Assembly: GCA_963682025.1 (NCBI GenBank)
Contig: OY821518.1
Location: 34,275,502-34,339,501, forward strand
Direction: 5' to 3'
Length of the DNA stretch: 64,000 nucleotides
Source of the DNA: Cordilura impudica
Taxonomy: Eukaryota; Arthropoda; Insecta; Diptera; Scathophagidae
Shown here: piece after piece, positions 1-11,550 of the stretch
Numbering within the stretch: the stretch's first letter is position 1
Layout of the letters: each line of letters opens with the position of its first letter
Notes under the pieces: generated by a model
The model's database searches: none
What the model was told of the DNA's origin: nothing
Seen by the model: the letters and a program-made list of their open reading frames with translations, nothing else
Made by a program: the position numbers and the translations under genes

Positions 1-1640
1 TTTATTACCAATTCTCAAACCGAGGTGGAGGGTATCAAAGCCGAATTTAATACTCTTGCTTGTTTTTTTTTTCCAGTGCTAGACACGATGGTGGAATGAC
101 CCGACCTCACAAAGAAAACACAAAAATGTTGGGAAAAATGTTTTTTACTTCTAACAAAATAGCTTTTAATACCCTGTTTATAGTAAAAATTGTCTAGCTC
201 CTTACAATAGTCATCAACTGCAGACTCCAACTCTTCATTGCTGGCATATGTTTTACCAGCGAGCAATTTTTTCATGTTTGGAAATAGAAAATAATCCAAG
301 GGTGCTTAATCTGGTGAAAAAGGTGAAGCAATTCGAACTTTAATTCATGGATTTTGCCCATTGCCATAATGTATGTGTGAACCGGTGTATTGTCTTGATG
401 AAACAACACTTTCACGGCCTTTTTTCCATTAATTTCATCACTAAAACACTGCAATAAATTAGTGTAATATATAGTTTTTATAAAGAGCATAGGGCCTCAA
501 CAAAGTTTCGCCATTTGTTTCTACTTGGTGCAAGGCTCCTTATTTCATTACAGGTTTTGCCTACTCTCGAATCTTCTAAATCTAATTTTCTTCGCCAAGC
601 GTGTACGGGCCGTCCTCTTCTTATACTGCCTTGTGGGTTCCAGTCTATAGAATTACGGGTGATATCAGCTGGAGATCTTCGCAATGCATGGCCAATCCAG
701 CGCCGTTGCCTTCTCAACACTTCGATTTCTATTTAGCTCTGATGAGTACGTTCCTAGAATTGTGTTTTCGATATCCTTTTGGGCCAGAAAATTCTTAATA
801 TTCTTCTCAAGCATTTATTGACGAAGACTTGCGTTTACATCTTTGGTAGCCATTTTGCGCACCCATAGAACAGAAAAGATTTCACGCATGAATTGAAGAT
901 ATTGATTTTTGTATAGGTGGAGAGGACTGGTGATTTCGACACTGTGCTTAGTTGGACGAATATTTGTCGGGCTTTCATAGTTCAATTCAATACATCGTTA
1001 TTATGATACATCCTGGATTTGAATGTTTTGTATTGAGAGAAGCCTGTGGAATTTATTCTCATGACCTTCGTCTTAGGCCTGCCTTTGCAGCTTCTGTCTC
1101 TACCTTTTTGAGGATTTTTTTAACATATCGGATTGACTATGTGCTATAAGGCATATGTCGTCGGCATAGTCAAGATCGGCCAAACTTTCGCCTAGTCCCC
1201 ATGTTATGCCTGTGTTGTTGGCCGTTGCATTTCTTATAACGATGTCCAGCACAATGTTAAAAAGTAACGGTGCAAAAATGCATCCTTGCCGACGACCCGC
1301 TTTAACAGAAACCTTGTCGCTTATAGAATTTTGCTTTCTCCTTGCAACTCCTGGACAGTACTTGCCATTTATTGTTTTTCCTTTTTGAAGATAATCAATA
1401 AAAATTATCCCACGCCCATCCCAAAATACAGATGCCATAATATTGCCTGCAGATGGAACTGTGTTAGCCTTACTTAGACAAGATTCCCCCTTTCAATTCT
1501 CCCATGTCTCATCCATGGTTACGAATTGGCGCAAAAACTTGGATTTATAGTGGTGAAACATAGCCAAACACTCAATTGAAACAACGTCACGTCTCTTTTT
1601 TTATTCTATTGTAAAATCTGGCCGAACAAAACTAGTTATA
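1..1640 (-). mobile_element. mariner (DD34D) element, decayed, split by an RTE insertion
   Basis: On the minus strand the right part reads TMDETW, then NTVPSAGNIMASVFWDGRGI and IFIDYLQKGKTINGKYC. The left part continues with TNLLQCFSDEINGKKAVKV, LFHQDNTPVHT, DYFLFPNMKKLLAGKTYASN and a C-terminal helix. These are mariner family boxes in the right order. The coding region is interrupted between KGKTINGKY and TNLLQ by about 870 bp of RTE LINE. The first TMDETW block has a stop just downstream and the HQDN-to-DYFLF interval is frameshifted, so it is dead. The element runs off the left end of the window. Confidence 0.85.
476..1354 (-). mobile_element. RTE-clade LINE, 5'-truncated, inserted in mariner
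   Basis: Minus-strand peptides include SVKAGRRQGCIFAPLLFNIV and LADLDYADDICLIAHSQSDM, a reverse transcriptase domain with the YADD catalytic box. The C-terminus RRWIGHALRRSPADITRNSI...WNPQGSIRRGRP...FVEALCSL is the typical RTE tail. The 3' end (AGAGCATAGGGCC on the + strand) matches a second copy at 16.2 kb. Only the last part of the element is present, as usual for incomplete target-primed insertion. Confidence 0.85.
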
Positions 1641-1674
1641 ACTTTTAAGTAAAACAACACATTCTAATAATACA

Positions 1675-2547
1675 CAAGCAGATCCCAGCCCTCGAAATTC
1701 GAGTGCGAATTTTAGGAAATTTTATTTTTTAATTTAATAAATCTTAATATATAAAAACGTTAGTGCGTATGTTGGTACTCTAATAACTGTTGAACCACTA
1801 ATGCTAGCGACTTCGTATTCATACCATATGTTCCTTTGGTTCTCCGATTTGCATAACTTTTTTTTGTACCCGATAGGTGGCGCTGGGGTCGAGATTTTCC
1901 CAAAAAATTTATTTACGGTCCAATTTAGCTCAAATATTATGTACATAAAACTAAAGTTGCTGACAAAGTTTTTCACCTGTAGGTGGCGCTGGTGTTAAAA
2001 TATTCAAGAAAACGTATATTTTTTTTCAGTCATATTCATAATATTATTAAATCGTGCTTTACTTTTGCCCGACACTCGGTATTAAAATTTAGATGCAATA
2101 TAAAATCCAGATGTTTTCTTCGGGCCAGCAACGCGGACCGGACTCAGCTAGTTATCTTATAAGACCTTAAAGGCATACTAATCAAACTTAGCCAATTCAC
2201 AATGCAACACTTTTTGAATATCGATTGCGTTATTGGTTTAAATTCAACACAATTATTATTGTGAATGGTTTATGTCAAAAATTAATGTGAATGAAAAAAA
2301 CAAGTCACAAACCCATTAACAAATTTAATAAACACACACACAGCATTGTATAATTTTATGTATGTATTAATAGCAACTTTAAATACATTTTACTCCAAAA
2401 AAAAATTAAGAATTTAAAATTCTGTAAATCTGGTAGACAGTTAAAAACAAATACCTTTCAAATAAGATATCTTTGGTCAAAATCGGGAGAAAACTGTGGA
2501 ACAAATCATCGGTCACAAGAAATCGCCTTACCTATTAATATTATAGA
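1675..2547 (-). mobile_element. Helitron (family A), non-autonomous, carrying a nested Helitron
   Basis: On the minus strand the element begins TCTATAATATTAAT and ends with the palindrome CTCGAATTTCGAG-type hairpin about 12 bp before CTTG (CTAG in sister copies). These are Helitron termini, and there are no inverted repeats or target duplication. The sister copies at 29727, 39162 and 40087 define the same ends. The interval 1742-2151 is a separate insert. No Rep/helicase ORF is present. Confidence 0.75.
1742..2151 (+). mobile_element. Helitron (family B) nested in Helitron A
   Basis: The insert begins with TCTTAATATATAAAAACG after an A and ends AGCTAG before a T. Comparing it with the uninterrupted family A copy at 29727-30099 shows the host sequence resuming at AGACCTTAAAGGCATAC. 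It carries the CCTGTAGGTGGCGCTGG motif twice with spacing. No coding potential is visible. Confidence 0.6.
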
Positions 2548-2585
2548 TGTTCAGCTTTTGTTTCTTCTTTATTTTTCTTCAGTTT

Positions 2586-3378
2586 ATTTATACCCTATCC
2601 CACTATGTGGTTTGGGTATAATGACTTTGTGCTGATGTTTGTAACTTATAAAAATATTTGATCCAGACCCCTCTTTTACTATACTGATCGACTCAGACTC
2701 ACTTTCTGAGTCAATTTAGCGATGTCCGTCCGTCCGTCTGTGTGTCCATGTAAACCTTGTAATCAAAATACAGGTCGCAAATATGAATATGTTTTGATGA
2801 AATTTGGTATATAAGGTTTTCTCTGCCAAGTGATGAACGCTGCTGAAATTGGTGAAATTCGGTCCATGTTCAGAACTAGTTCCCATACAAATGACCCCTA
2901 TGAAATCGACATAAATTGCCATAAGATCCAAATTATCATATAGATCTTAGTCAAATTGGGTTTGTATGTGTTTATTATATCCATTAATCAGTAGTCCAAA
3001 AATAATCCCTATAGGACAATTCTAAGTCATAGACCCCATATAGAGCTGCTTCCCGATCTTCTCTTAAATCTATTAAAAAAAAACAAAAATATTGCACAGA
3101 TTTTTCTCAAATTTGGCTTGTATATATTTTTTCTAAATATAAGTGACTTTACCAAATACGGTCAGGATCGCGTTAGTTTTCGACCTAGTCCCCATATAAA
3201 TATAGCACCCGATATGAACTTTTACATATCTGCAGCAAAAAAATTAAAAACAATTCCCCTTAAATTTGGTTTATGCTTGTTTTCTATATCCAATTATTTG
3301 GACCGAAGCAATAGGGTCTCTAAACCATGATATGAGGTATCGTATAGTCGGTCTAGACCGACTATAATTTTCTTACTT
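2586..3378 (-). repeat. DINE-1-like interspersed element, copy 1
   Basis: A full-length copy of the dominant repeat of this window, about 790 bp. One end has TATACCCTAT-CC-ACTATGTGG. The middle has a GTCC microsatellite (GTCCGTCCGTCTGTGTGTCC). The other end has a 24-bp palindrome centred on TCTAGA with arms TATAGTCGGTC, then ATTTTCTTACTT. GATACCCTATACC and GGTATAGGGTAT form subterminal inverted repeats. Internal GTCY repeats, subterminal inverted repeats and a terminal stem-loop fit the DINE-1/Helentron-associated class; the class assignment is inference. Short ORFs such as MDLMAIYVDFIGVICMG are shadows of this repeat. Confidence 0.7.
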
Positions 3379-3423
3379 TTTTTTACATTTGGTTATTACA
3401 TCTACCCGTTTACCTTTATACAC

Positions 3424-3454
3424 ATGAAATCGCCTTGCCTATTAATATTATAGA
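3424..3454 (-). mobile_element. Helitron A 5'-end fragment
   Basis: The sequence TGAAATCGCC...TATTAATATTATAGA matches the first 30 bases of the Helitron A family in reverse. The rest is missing. Confidence 0.5.
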
Positions 3455-3768
3455 TAATCGTTGTTTTGTAACATGGCTAAGGGGTGGCAGATTCGGAGTA
3501 GGAAGTCGCCTCAAATACTCTGGTCTATGGCCAAACCACTTTTAATACTTTTCAGAATCGATGATTAAACACAACAGTGCTAATAGCGAAAATTGTGACA
3601 GCGTTAATTCGACTTACTCAACACAACTTCCTTCAGGTCCTCACTCTAATTTTATCCAGTAGTGAAAAATGATTCCGTGCCTTGGCAGGTCATCGGGTCA
3701 TTATTGTGTTCATCACATCTTCTATAACTGAAGTCATAAATAAGATGCAGTAACCTGTAACCACCCCG

Positions 3769-4199
3769 GTGAGTGTACGACAATTTCTATTAGAGGTTAT
3801 TCCTATCTTCCTTCAATTTTGTAGGTATACCAGATTTAGTCAGGCGTTAGTAGAAAATATTTACTTAAGGAGTGAGATCGAAAAAATCTTAACACACGTT
3901 TTTCTCTTAACTTTTTTCGCATGCATATTTAATTTTTTTTTTTTTGATCAGTTAAAAAATATGTCAGTTATAACGCTTAATGACAACTCTATTCATTTGT
4001 TGTCATTTTGATTAAAATAAGTGGTGAATTAGAAGTACAAACTAAAATTATTTAATATTTTCAACGAAATCTAAATTGGACCTACAAAAAGTTAGCCAAA
4101 GTATCAAAGATCAGTCGTCGAATTGTTGCCAATGTTATAAGTAAGTATCAGGAGAATTTGGCCATTGATAGACCTGGTTCGGGTAGCAAAAAGGTCTAC
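3769..4199 (+). mobile_element. Tc1/mariner-like transposase N-terminal remnant
   Basis: Near 4080-4190 the DNA encodes, in broken frames, a helix-turn-helix linker like KLAKVSKISRRIVANVI, then KYQENLAIDRPGSGSKK. This resembles the Tc1-type DNA-binding domain followed by a GSG linker. The same peptide recurs in decayed form at 17340-17420. No catalytic domain remains here and 3455-3768 shows nothing recognisable. Confidence 0.45.
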
Positions 4200-4313
4200 A
4201 TGATGTTTGTATGGCCTAGTCCCCATACAAATGATTTATGCGTATTTTCCGTATCCTTAGGTGGTATAGCGTATCGTATAGTCGGTTTTTGACCACTATA
4301 ATTTTCTTACTTG
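4200..4313 (-). repeat. DINE-like element, 114-bp end fragment
   Basis: Contains GGCCTAGTCCCCATACAAAT, then a truncated run into GTATCGTATAGTCGG and the trailing ATTTTCTTACTT. Most of the element is deleted and the palindrome is damaged. Confidence 0.55.
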
Positions 4314-6017
4314 CCTTTTTTAAATTGGCACTACTCGATCAATATTTTTACTAAAGGCACCAAAATTGAAACCGATGGGAGGTTCAGGAATCTTTACTGG
4401 AAATTTCGAGAATCTTTGTCGGAAACCTCGGGGATCTTTTAAAAAATAATTAAGAAAGTAGAAAATATAAGGAGGCAAAAGGCATTAAGGGCTCTTATGA
4501 GCTTAAAGGTAATGGAAATGGATTTATAAATGCTACGAGATTTTACTGACACTAAGTTTAGTTACCCTGATGCAAGGGTATCAAGAGAAACGAGGGAGCA
4601 GGTACCTATGAAGAGTGTAATTACTCCATGAGATTGTCTTAAAATCCGAGAAGCCAATTTAAAATGGAGGAAATTAGCAAATTATGCCATTACCAGTAGG
4701 CTGTGTCCAAACTACGAGCTCAAAAAGCCACGCCATTTAGGAATATAGGATAGGAATATGAAATCGTATCCGCGACTTCATAGAGGAATTTAAGAATCGT
4801 AAAAGATATTTCAAAATATTTTTAAAAAGTAACGCTATTACTTCAATTCAAGAAATTGAATTTTGAAATGAATTTCTATTACGCTTTACGGTATATTTAG
4901 TTTAAATCCGTTAGTACATGTTTATTTCCTTGAGATTATAGAAATAATAAATGAATATCTCTCTAAAGAAAACACATTCACCTAAAGCCAAAATAAACAA
5001 CAACAAAAATATAATAATATACTGATCATGAGGTACTTTTACGAGAAAAACTCTTCCACAAAAGCGAACTGAAAAGAAGAAAAAAAAAAACTATACACAG
5101 AAAACACATCAACGTCATTCATATTTCCAATTACCATAAGAAAAACGTATTTATTTATGTACGAATTGTGTGTGTGTTTCTATTTTAATGGAGGTAAATA
5201 GATGAGTATGTTTATAGTACATTCGTCTCGGTAATATTCACATGAATATTACTTTTTTTGTTTTAGTTTTTTTTTTTTGTATTTAGCTTAGCCACTTTAG
5301 GCATCACCATAACACCACGAAATATTTCCAATCCACCCACCATTATCTAAAAGTTTAACAGAAAATATTAGATTTGCAACGTTAATTATGCTTCAAGTCA
5401 AAGACAAACAAACAAAAAATTGAAATTGAAAAATACAAAACAAAAAAAAAAATATATATATATACTTATATATATTTTGAAATTGAAATGATATATGTAT
5501 GTATGTAGATATGTATATATGTATGTATATGAAATTATGAAATAACGACAACAATAAAAAAAAAATAAAAATTAGTTGTTATTTCAACTAAAATTAAACT
5601 TTAAAAAATAGTTTTTTTTTACAATATTCTGAACTCGGGCGACTAAGAAAATAAATTTTAAAATTTTATTGTCTGCCCTTAAACATAATATACGGGAGAA
5701 AACTGCTGATTGTTTATGACCTAGGCGAAATATTAACATGTCAAATTGGAATCGCTAACCGTGTCATACATTGATGTTGTAATTTCAGGTGACTTTAATT
5801 CAAACATCTTATTTATTTATTTATTAATTTGAAATTCTATACACAAGACTAATGTCTCTTATTACAGTATAAAATTATTAATTTGTTGAAAAAAAAAAAG
5901 TTATACATTACAAATAATTTATAAAAAGAAAGAAAAAACAAATTACAAATAGTTACAATATTAACTTAAATGTAAATGTATTAGACATAAGTTTAATTTT
6001 GACTCAAAAAAAGATTA
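4314..6017. other. AT-rich region without identifiable genes
   Basis: About 1.7 kb of AT-rich DNA. It includes a TATATATATACTTATATATA and GTATGTATGTAGATATGT microsatellite around 5450-5530 and A/T homopolymers. No ORF with family features and no inverted repeats were found. Confidence 0.6.
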
Positions 6018-6790
6018 AAAACAAGTAAGAAAATTATAGTCGGTCTAGACCGACTATACGATACCCTATACCATGCGTTTAGAAACCCTATCTCTTAGGC
6101 CCAACTAACTGGACATTGAAAATAAGCAAAAACCAAATTTGAGTGGGATTTTTATTAATTTTTTTGGCTGCAGATATGAAAAAGTTCATATCGGATGCTA
6201 TATCTATAAAGGGACTAGGTCCAAAAATGGACCGATCCTGATCATGTTTGGTAAAGTCTCTTGTATTTTGCAAAAATATGTACAAACAAAATTTGAGAAG
6301 AATCAGTGCAATATTTTTGTTTTTTAATAGATTTAAGTGAAGATCGGGAAGCAGCTCTATATGGGGTCAAAGGGATCATTTTTGGACTACTCATTAGTGG
6401 ATGTAATGAACGCATACAAACCCAATTTGAGTAAGATCTATATGACAATTTGGATCTTATGGCAATTTATGTCGATTTCATATGGGTAATTTTTATGGGG
6501 GCTAAGTCTGAACATAGACCGATTCTCACCAATTTCAACAGCGTTCATCCCATGGCCGATAAAAGCTTATATACCAAATTTCGTCAAAATACATTCATAT
6601 TTGCGACCTGCAGTTTGATTACAAACTTTACATGGACACACGGACGGACGGACATTGTTAAATCAACTCAGAAAGTGATTCTGATTCGATCGGTATAATT
6701 AAAGATGGGTCTAGGTCAAATATTTGTGGTTGTTACAAACAGCAGCACAAAGTCATTATACCCAAACCACATAGTGGTATAGGGTATAAA
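6018..6790 (+). repeat. DINE-like element, full-length copy 2
   Basis: Starts ACAAGTAAGAAAATTATAG with an intact 24-bp palindrome and ends ACCACATAGTGGTATAGGG. The GGAC microsatellite sits at about 6640. It is opposite in orientation to copy 1. Confidence 0.7.
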
Positions 6791-6904
6791 AAGTACTAAA
6801 TTAAAATACTTAGTAATAATAAAGTTTTAAAGTTTTACAAATCAAAGTTTTCAAACTGATCAAATGACAAAAGAGAAAAAAGAATTTTTATCCAATCAAA
6901 CAAT

Positions 6905-8005
6905 AAAGTTCAAAATAGTTAAATCGAGAACAGACTAACAATGCTTTTTTTTGAAAATTTGTGCGTTACTTATAGTTTGTATATGGTATGGGATTGAATT
7001 CCAAAGACGGAGAGCATTAATGAAGAACTGCCAGCTGGAAATTAAATAACGACGTTTGAGAGGTATAATTCTGTTTCCTCTATTAGAATTGGAAAAAGTT
7101 AAACATTTGTATAGATGTTCCGGCTCATTAGTGTAGATAACCTTATGTAAAAATATTAAAACTCTGGTTTTGAGTAATTCATCAAAACTGAAAACCATAG
7201 AGCTTAGCTGTTGTAATTGGTGAAATGGAATCATACCTTCTCTTGCCGTAAACGTAACGTGTTATATTTTTAAATGCAGAGTTGAGTTTATCTCTACTAG
7301 ACGCATCACATTCAGCAAACAATTCACATCATACATCAGAATTGGCATTAAATAGGTATTTGCAATAAGTGATCTTATATTGATGGGTGTGCAATGCTGC
7401 GTTGACCAAAGTGTTCTTAGCATCGAAAAAGTTCTACCACATGCATAGTTAATATGGTCGGACCATGTAAGAGTATTGTTGAAGAAGATTCCTAGATTTT
7501 TTTGCTGAATTTACAGTTTCTATACGTTCATTATTAAGATTTATGTCAGGTATATAAACAGTTCTATTAAATCGTGTTTGAATAACAAGGCATTTAGACT
7601 TCCTTGGATTTATGCTAAGTCCATTTGCTGTAGCCCAGGTATTAACCCTCTGAAGTTCCTCATTCAAAATTGTGATGCATTGTTGAATCATAGAAACGTT
7701 ACAGCTGATGTAAAGTTGTACATCGTCGGCGTACATTCTTACTTTACAATACTGAAGTTGGTTCGGAAGATCATTCGCATAAAGAGAAAACAGAAGAGGG
7801 CCTACAATTGATCCTTGCGGAACACCTCTTCTAACTGGCAGTAATTTAGATGGGGTTGAAACACTTTGAACAAACTGATATCTATTATTTGAATCAACTC
7901 TGTTAGAAAATATGTCATATCTTGTTCTCGAACCTAAAAACCGCTCTATTCCTAATAATTTCTCTACCAGCAACATTACTTTGTTGAACCTATTATTGTA
8001 AGCAA
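6905..8005 (-). mobile_element. Non-LTR retrotransposon (Jockey/CR1-type RT), 5'-truncated
   Basis: The ORF at 7449-7976 encodes reverse transcriptase boxes RRGVPQGSIVGPLLFSLYAN, KVRMYADDVQLYIS (catalytic YADD) and WATANGLSINPRKSKCL. After a frame break come NLGIFFNNTLTWSDHI and, in 6935-7234, FINALRLWNSIPYHIQTI, a common LINE C-terminal motif. The order and orientation put the 3' end at about 6905. No endonuclease domain remains. Clade assignment between Jockey and CR1/L2 is open. Confidence 0.8.
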
Positions 8006-8389
8006 TATTTCTAATGTGTCACTTTATGATCAAATTTCAGATTCATGTTTTTCCAAACATGATGTAATTTTTCTTGCCTACGATTACCATATCCAGAGAG
8101 AAACTAATTGTTTGTACTCAAAGAGAGACTTTAAAAACTTAAATTATAATTTATATATGAATTCTTGGGACATGTTTATTGGGAGAATCTTTATTATATG
8201 CCCTCCGTAAATGTTCAACTTTATTTTCTTGAAACTAACATAATAAGTTTATATCATGCTATTGTTCCCTTAGTAACTCGATCATCATCCGTGGGTGATC
8301 ATCATCGCCCAGCCCAAACAATTCAACTCAGAAACTTGAAATTTGGACTGTAGGTTCCCCTGTCGGCGAAAAGATTCACTAAGAAAGGA

Positions 8390-8611
8390 TTTTTAGAAAT
8401 TCGTACATTAAGTGGGCAAAAGCGGGGAAAAAGTGGGTAAATGGTAACAAATAAATCCAGGAATATGAAATTTGCTGTGCAGAATCCATCCGAGAAACAA
8501 ACATTGGGTCAGGATTAGTTTTTTTTCGAAATTCGGCTATTTATGGAGAAAAAAGGGCCAAAAAGGTTAAAAATGGTACCTTTTTGCATCTTCATAACAT
8601 ATTAATCGATA
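8390..8611 (+). repeat. Unnamed interspersed repeat X, left part
   Basis: Motifs GGCAAAAGCGGGGAAAAAG, CAGGAATATGAAATTTGC and AGGTTAAAAATGGTACCTTT recur at 12440-12587 and 15425-15780. It continues after the Helitron at 9237-9300 (GGGCATCAGTCAAGGATGAA). There is no ORF; the unit seems internally repetitive. Confidence 0.5.
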
Positions 8612-9236
8612 CCAGCAGATTCCAGCGCTCGAAATTCGAGTGCAATTTCTAGGCAACTTTATTTCTCAACTTAGCCAATTCACAAACCAATACTTTTTTG
8701 GTTTATTATTATTGTGAATGAAGACAACTAACTTATTAATAAAAACATTAACAAATTTAATGAACACACACATAGCATATCGAGGGTTATATTCAAAAAG
8801 TGCTATCTACATTTGACAGCAATATTAATTTTTGACTTCAAACTGTTCTCTGATATAACTGTCAAATATAATATTAATTTTGATATCATTCATGATTAGT
8901 ACGACTATTTCTTAATAGATATTATGGCAAATCAATCGACAAATACTTTCAGATCTTAGTAATAAATTAGTTTTGCACGCTCTCTTTAAAATAATTATTA
9001 ATGCAGATACCACTTTTTGAATATAAGCCATCTATATGTATAATTTTATGTATGTGTTAGTAGCAACTTTAAATGCAATTTACTCAAAATAAAGGAAAAA
9101 ATTTAAAAATCTCTAAATCTGCAAATCGGCTAAAAAGAAATTCCTTTCAAATAATATACGTTTGGTTAAAATCGGGAGAAAACGGTAGAACAAAACATCG
9201 GTAAAAAGAAATCGCCTATCCTATTAATATTATAGA
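8612..9236 (-). mobile_element. Helitron A copy with recognisable empty site
   Basis: Minus strand: TCTATAATATTAATAGGAT start and the CTCGAAATTCGAG palindrome near the end, with CTGG in place of CTAG. The flanks (CATCTTCATAACATATTAAT and ATGAATTTTGGTATACC) are contiguous without the element at 15520-15555, so that locus shows the pre-insertion state. Confidence 0.8.
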
Positions 9237-9300
9237 TATATGAATTTTGGTATACCAACTCCACCCGGAAGGTGGGCATCAGTCAAGGATGAATTTATTG

Positions 9301-9385
9301 GTAACTCGAAATTCGAGTGCAACTTCTGGGAAATATTATTTTTTCATTAAATTTTTGTGTTCCAATCTTTTTTTAATCTATATAC
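9301..9385 (-). mobile_element. Helitron A 3'-end fragment, broken by the long-TIR element
   Basis: ACTCGAAATTCGAGTGCAAC is the Helitron A terminal palindrome. About 50 bp later the similarity stops at the left end of the 9386-12145 element. It appears to resume to its right at 12170 (GAGTCTAAAGGTATGTAAAT), so the large element landed inside this Helitron. Confidence 0.6.
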
Positions 9386-9980
9386 ATATGGGGGATTTCA
9401 TGTCAAGTGCACCAACTTTTGAAACCGATGTCTTCCGATCGGGATGAAATTTACACCAAGGTTAGTCCTATTGGATAGTAGTTTAGACACAATTTTTCAA
9501 TAAGATCGGTCCAGATCTCTCTGAGTTAGAGGGGATCAAAATTTGACATTTTGGCCAAACAGGTGTTTCTTCTCATCCATGTAACTTATTACCTATTGTT
9601 CTCAGAAAATTTTCTCCCAAATAGTTTAGATAGATATTTCTTCAATATTTCGGAAAAAAATACTTAAAAAAAAAAAACATTTTTAGACTTTTTTTTGCTA
9701 AATTAAAGCATTTTTTGCCTTTTTTTCAAAAATTGCATTTTTTTTTTTTTTTTTTTTCATAAGAAAGCTTAGGATTTTTCCTTTAAGAGCTTTTTGGTCG
9801 CTTAGTGGGATGGGAGTGGGATATCTATCAAAATAAATGTTTTGTAACTCAAGACAACGGTTTTTCAATTTTTCACAAATGCACTATTTTGAATTTTTTC
9901 CTATTTGTGTGTAAAACCTTACAAATAAAACTTATACTGAGAAACTAGACAAATTAACCTTTCCGAAGGTATATAACATA
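9386..9980 (+). repeat. Left 595-bp inverted repeat arm
   Basis: Contains GTCAAGTGCACCAACTTTTG, TCAAAATTTGACATTTTGGC and AATTAACCTTTCCGAAGGTA, each found in reverse complement in the right arm at 11551-12145. The homopolymer runs differ in length between arms. Confidence 0.85.
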
Positions 9981-10389
9981 CCTAACTAAAATTTTATACC
10001 CTCGATACTGTAATACCCAGAATATGTTAATCTCAGGAAAAAAATCGCTTTTTTCTATAGAAATGTTGAAAAATTATTATTTTTTTATTTATTTTTAATA
10101 ATAATGAAATTAATGTATAATAATAATATTTAAAATAAAAAGATAAATAATTTATTAAAATTTAATCTTAATTGCATTAGATCCATTTATATCATAACTA
10201 TTTTTATACTTAATTTATTGTAGCTGATGAAGTATTTTAGTCTTGTAAATTTTTAAATACCCAGTCTTTCATCCAGCTTTTTTGTCGCCTTTATTTACTG
10301 CGTTTCTTTGTCAATCCTTTCTTGGCGTTACTAGGTTCAGCTGTTGATTTCGCTGCTGGTTTATTTGTTGTCTTTGGAAAGAAATCGCA

Positions 10390-11526
10390 TTAAATAGAGG
10401 CAGAAAACTTTTTCAACTTGAGTCTTCCATCGACAAGCGGTATAAAAGCATGGTATTGAGCGGTGCCATCGATTGTTACCGCAGCATCGAATCTGCTCTT
10501 CAGTGTTTTCAATGTTTCCGGATGATCCTCTTTGCTACTAAAAACTATTTTAGTTTCTTTACAATAACTCTTTGCCCAATGGAATAAAGCAGTCGCATCT
10601 AAGATGCGATCTTGATGAGAGCACTGGAGGCTATACTTCGCTGCATTTCTTTTAAGGTTTGCTCCAATACCATCACATGCTCCTTTACCATGAGCAGTAG
10701 GATGAAAATGCCACTCAGATGGCATTCCAAAATCTTTTTCATGGGCCATAAGATTTGCCAAGCTACTTTTGTTTTTAAAATGTTGACGAGCTCCGTCCAA
10801 AACGTAGTATACCTTCTTTACTGTAAATTTAGATTTTAGAAATTTTAGTATTCTCTTCTGGTACTCATAAACTGCAACGCTATCATGTTTTAAATCGTAG
10901 GATATGATTGACATACTTTTGTGTTCCAGTTTTTCATCTTTCATGTAGTAAATAACTACTGTGAATATAGTTGCTTGGTCGTTATTGAAGTGGAATGCTT
11001 GTATGGCATCCTGAAGAACATATTTGTAGTTTTCTGCGAAATCATATGAAGTAACGAATTCACCAGACTTCAAATGTATCTTCAAATCCTTGAAGAATGA
11101 CCATTGCTCTTTGACTAAAAAGTCATGGTTTCTCAAGTTTAGCAATCCTGTACACATTTCTTCCACAAAATCATCCACATTTAAAATGATTGTTTTCAAT
11201 ATGCATCTGTCAGTCTGAATCCAAGAATCAAATTTGACCTCCTCTATATATTCTCGATCTAAAGAGTTGATTAAATTTTCTTTGATGAATGTGTTTTTCG
11301 GGCAATTGGTACATTCACCTAAGTGGCAAGAAGTTGTTGCATTAGGACACATAACCAATTTAAGGCAATCGCGGTAATCGTGTAAATCTTCTGCCGAATC
11401 ATCTGTTAAATACTTTAAGTTGATTTCCTTCCACATCAGTTTAACATTTTCATGGTAAATTTGGGTTAATTTCGTGAAGCCAGATTGAAATGTTGCAAAT
11501 AACTGTTTCAGGTTACAGATAACCAT
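10390..11526 (-). CDS. Transposase-like protein, 378 aa, probably N-terminally truncated
   Basis: The ORF is open over its whole length. Order of features: MVICNLKQLFATFQ; a cysteine cluster C-x6-C-x4-C-x2-C (CPNATTSCHLGECTNC, residues about 59-74); a SYDFAENYKYVLQDAIQAFH box (about 158-177) with a candidate first catalytic Asp; VVIYYMKD; SYDLKHDSVAVY; KVYYVLDGARQHFKNKSSLA with a second Asp; and EWHFHPTAHGKGACDGIGAN. I recognise this box set from uncharacterised proteins in many arthropod genomes, where the QNVKLM segment follows a longer N-terminus. Here the FATFQSGFTKLTQIYHENVK junction looks like an internal deletion. An RNase H-fold transposase is my inference. Intact reading frame implies recent activity or selection on the family. 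Confidence 0.7.
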   Translation of the reverse strand: MVICNLKQLFATFQSGFTKLTQIYHENVKLMWKEINLKYLTDDSAEDLHDYRDCLKLVMCPNATTSCHLGECTNCPKNTFIKENLINSLDREYIEEVKFDSWIQTDRCILKTIILNVDDFVEEMCTGLLNLRNHDFLVKEQWSFFKDLKIHLKSGEFVTSYDFAENYKYVLQDAIQAFHFNNDQATIFTVVIYYMKDEKLEHKSMSIISYDLKHDSVAVYEYQKRILKFLKSKFTVKKVYYVLDGARQHFKNKSSLANLMAHEKDFGMPSEWHFHPTAHGKGACDGIGANLKRNAAKYSLQCSHQDRILDATALFHWAKSYCKETKIVFSSKEDHPETLKTLKSRFDAAVTIDGTAQYHAFIPLVDGRLKLKKFSASI

Positions 11527-11550
11527 TCTCTTCTGTTATGTTATGAAGTT

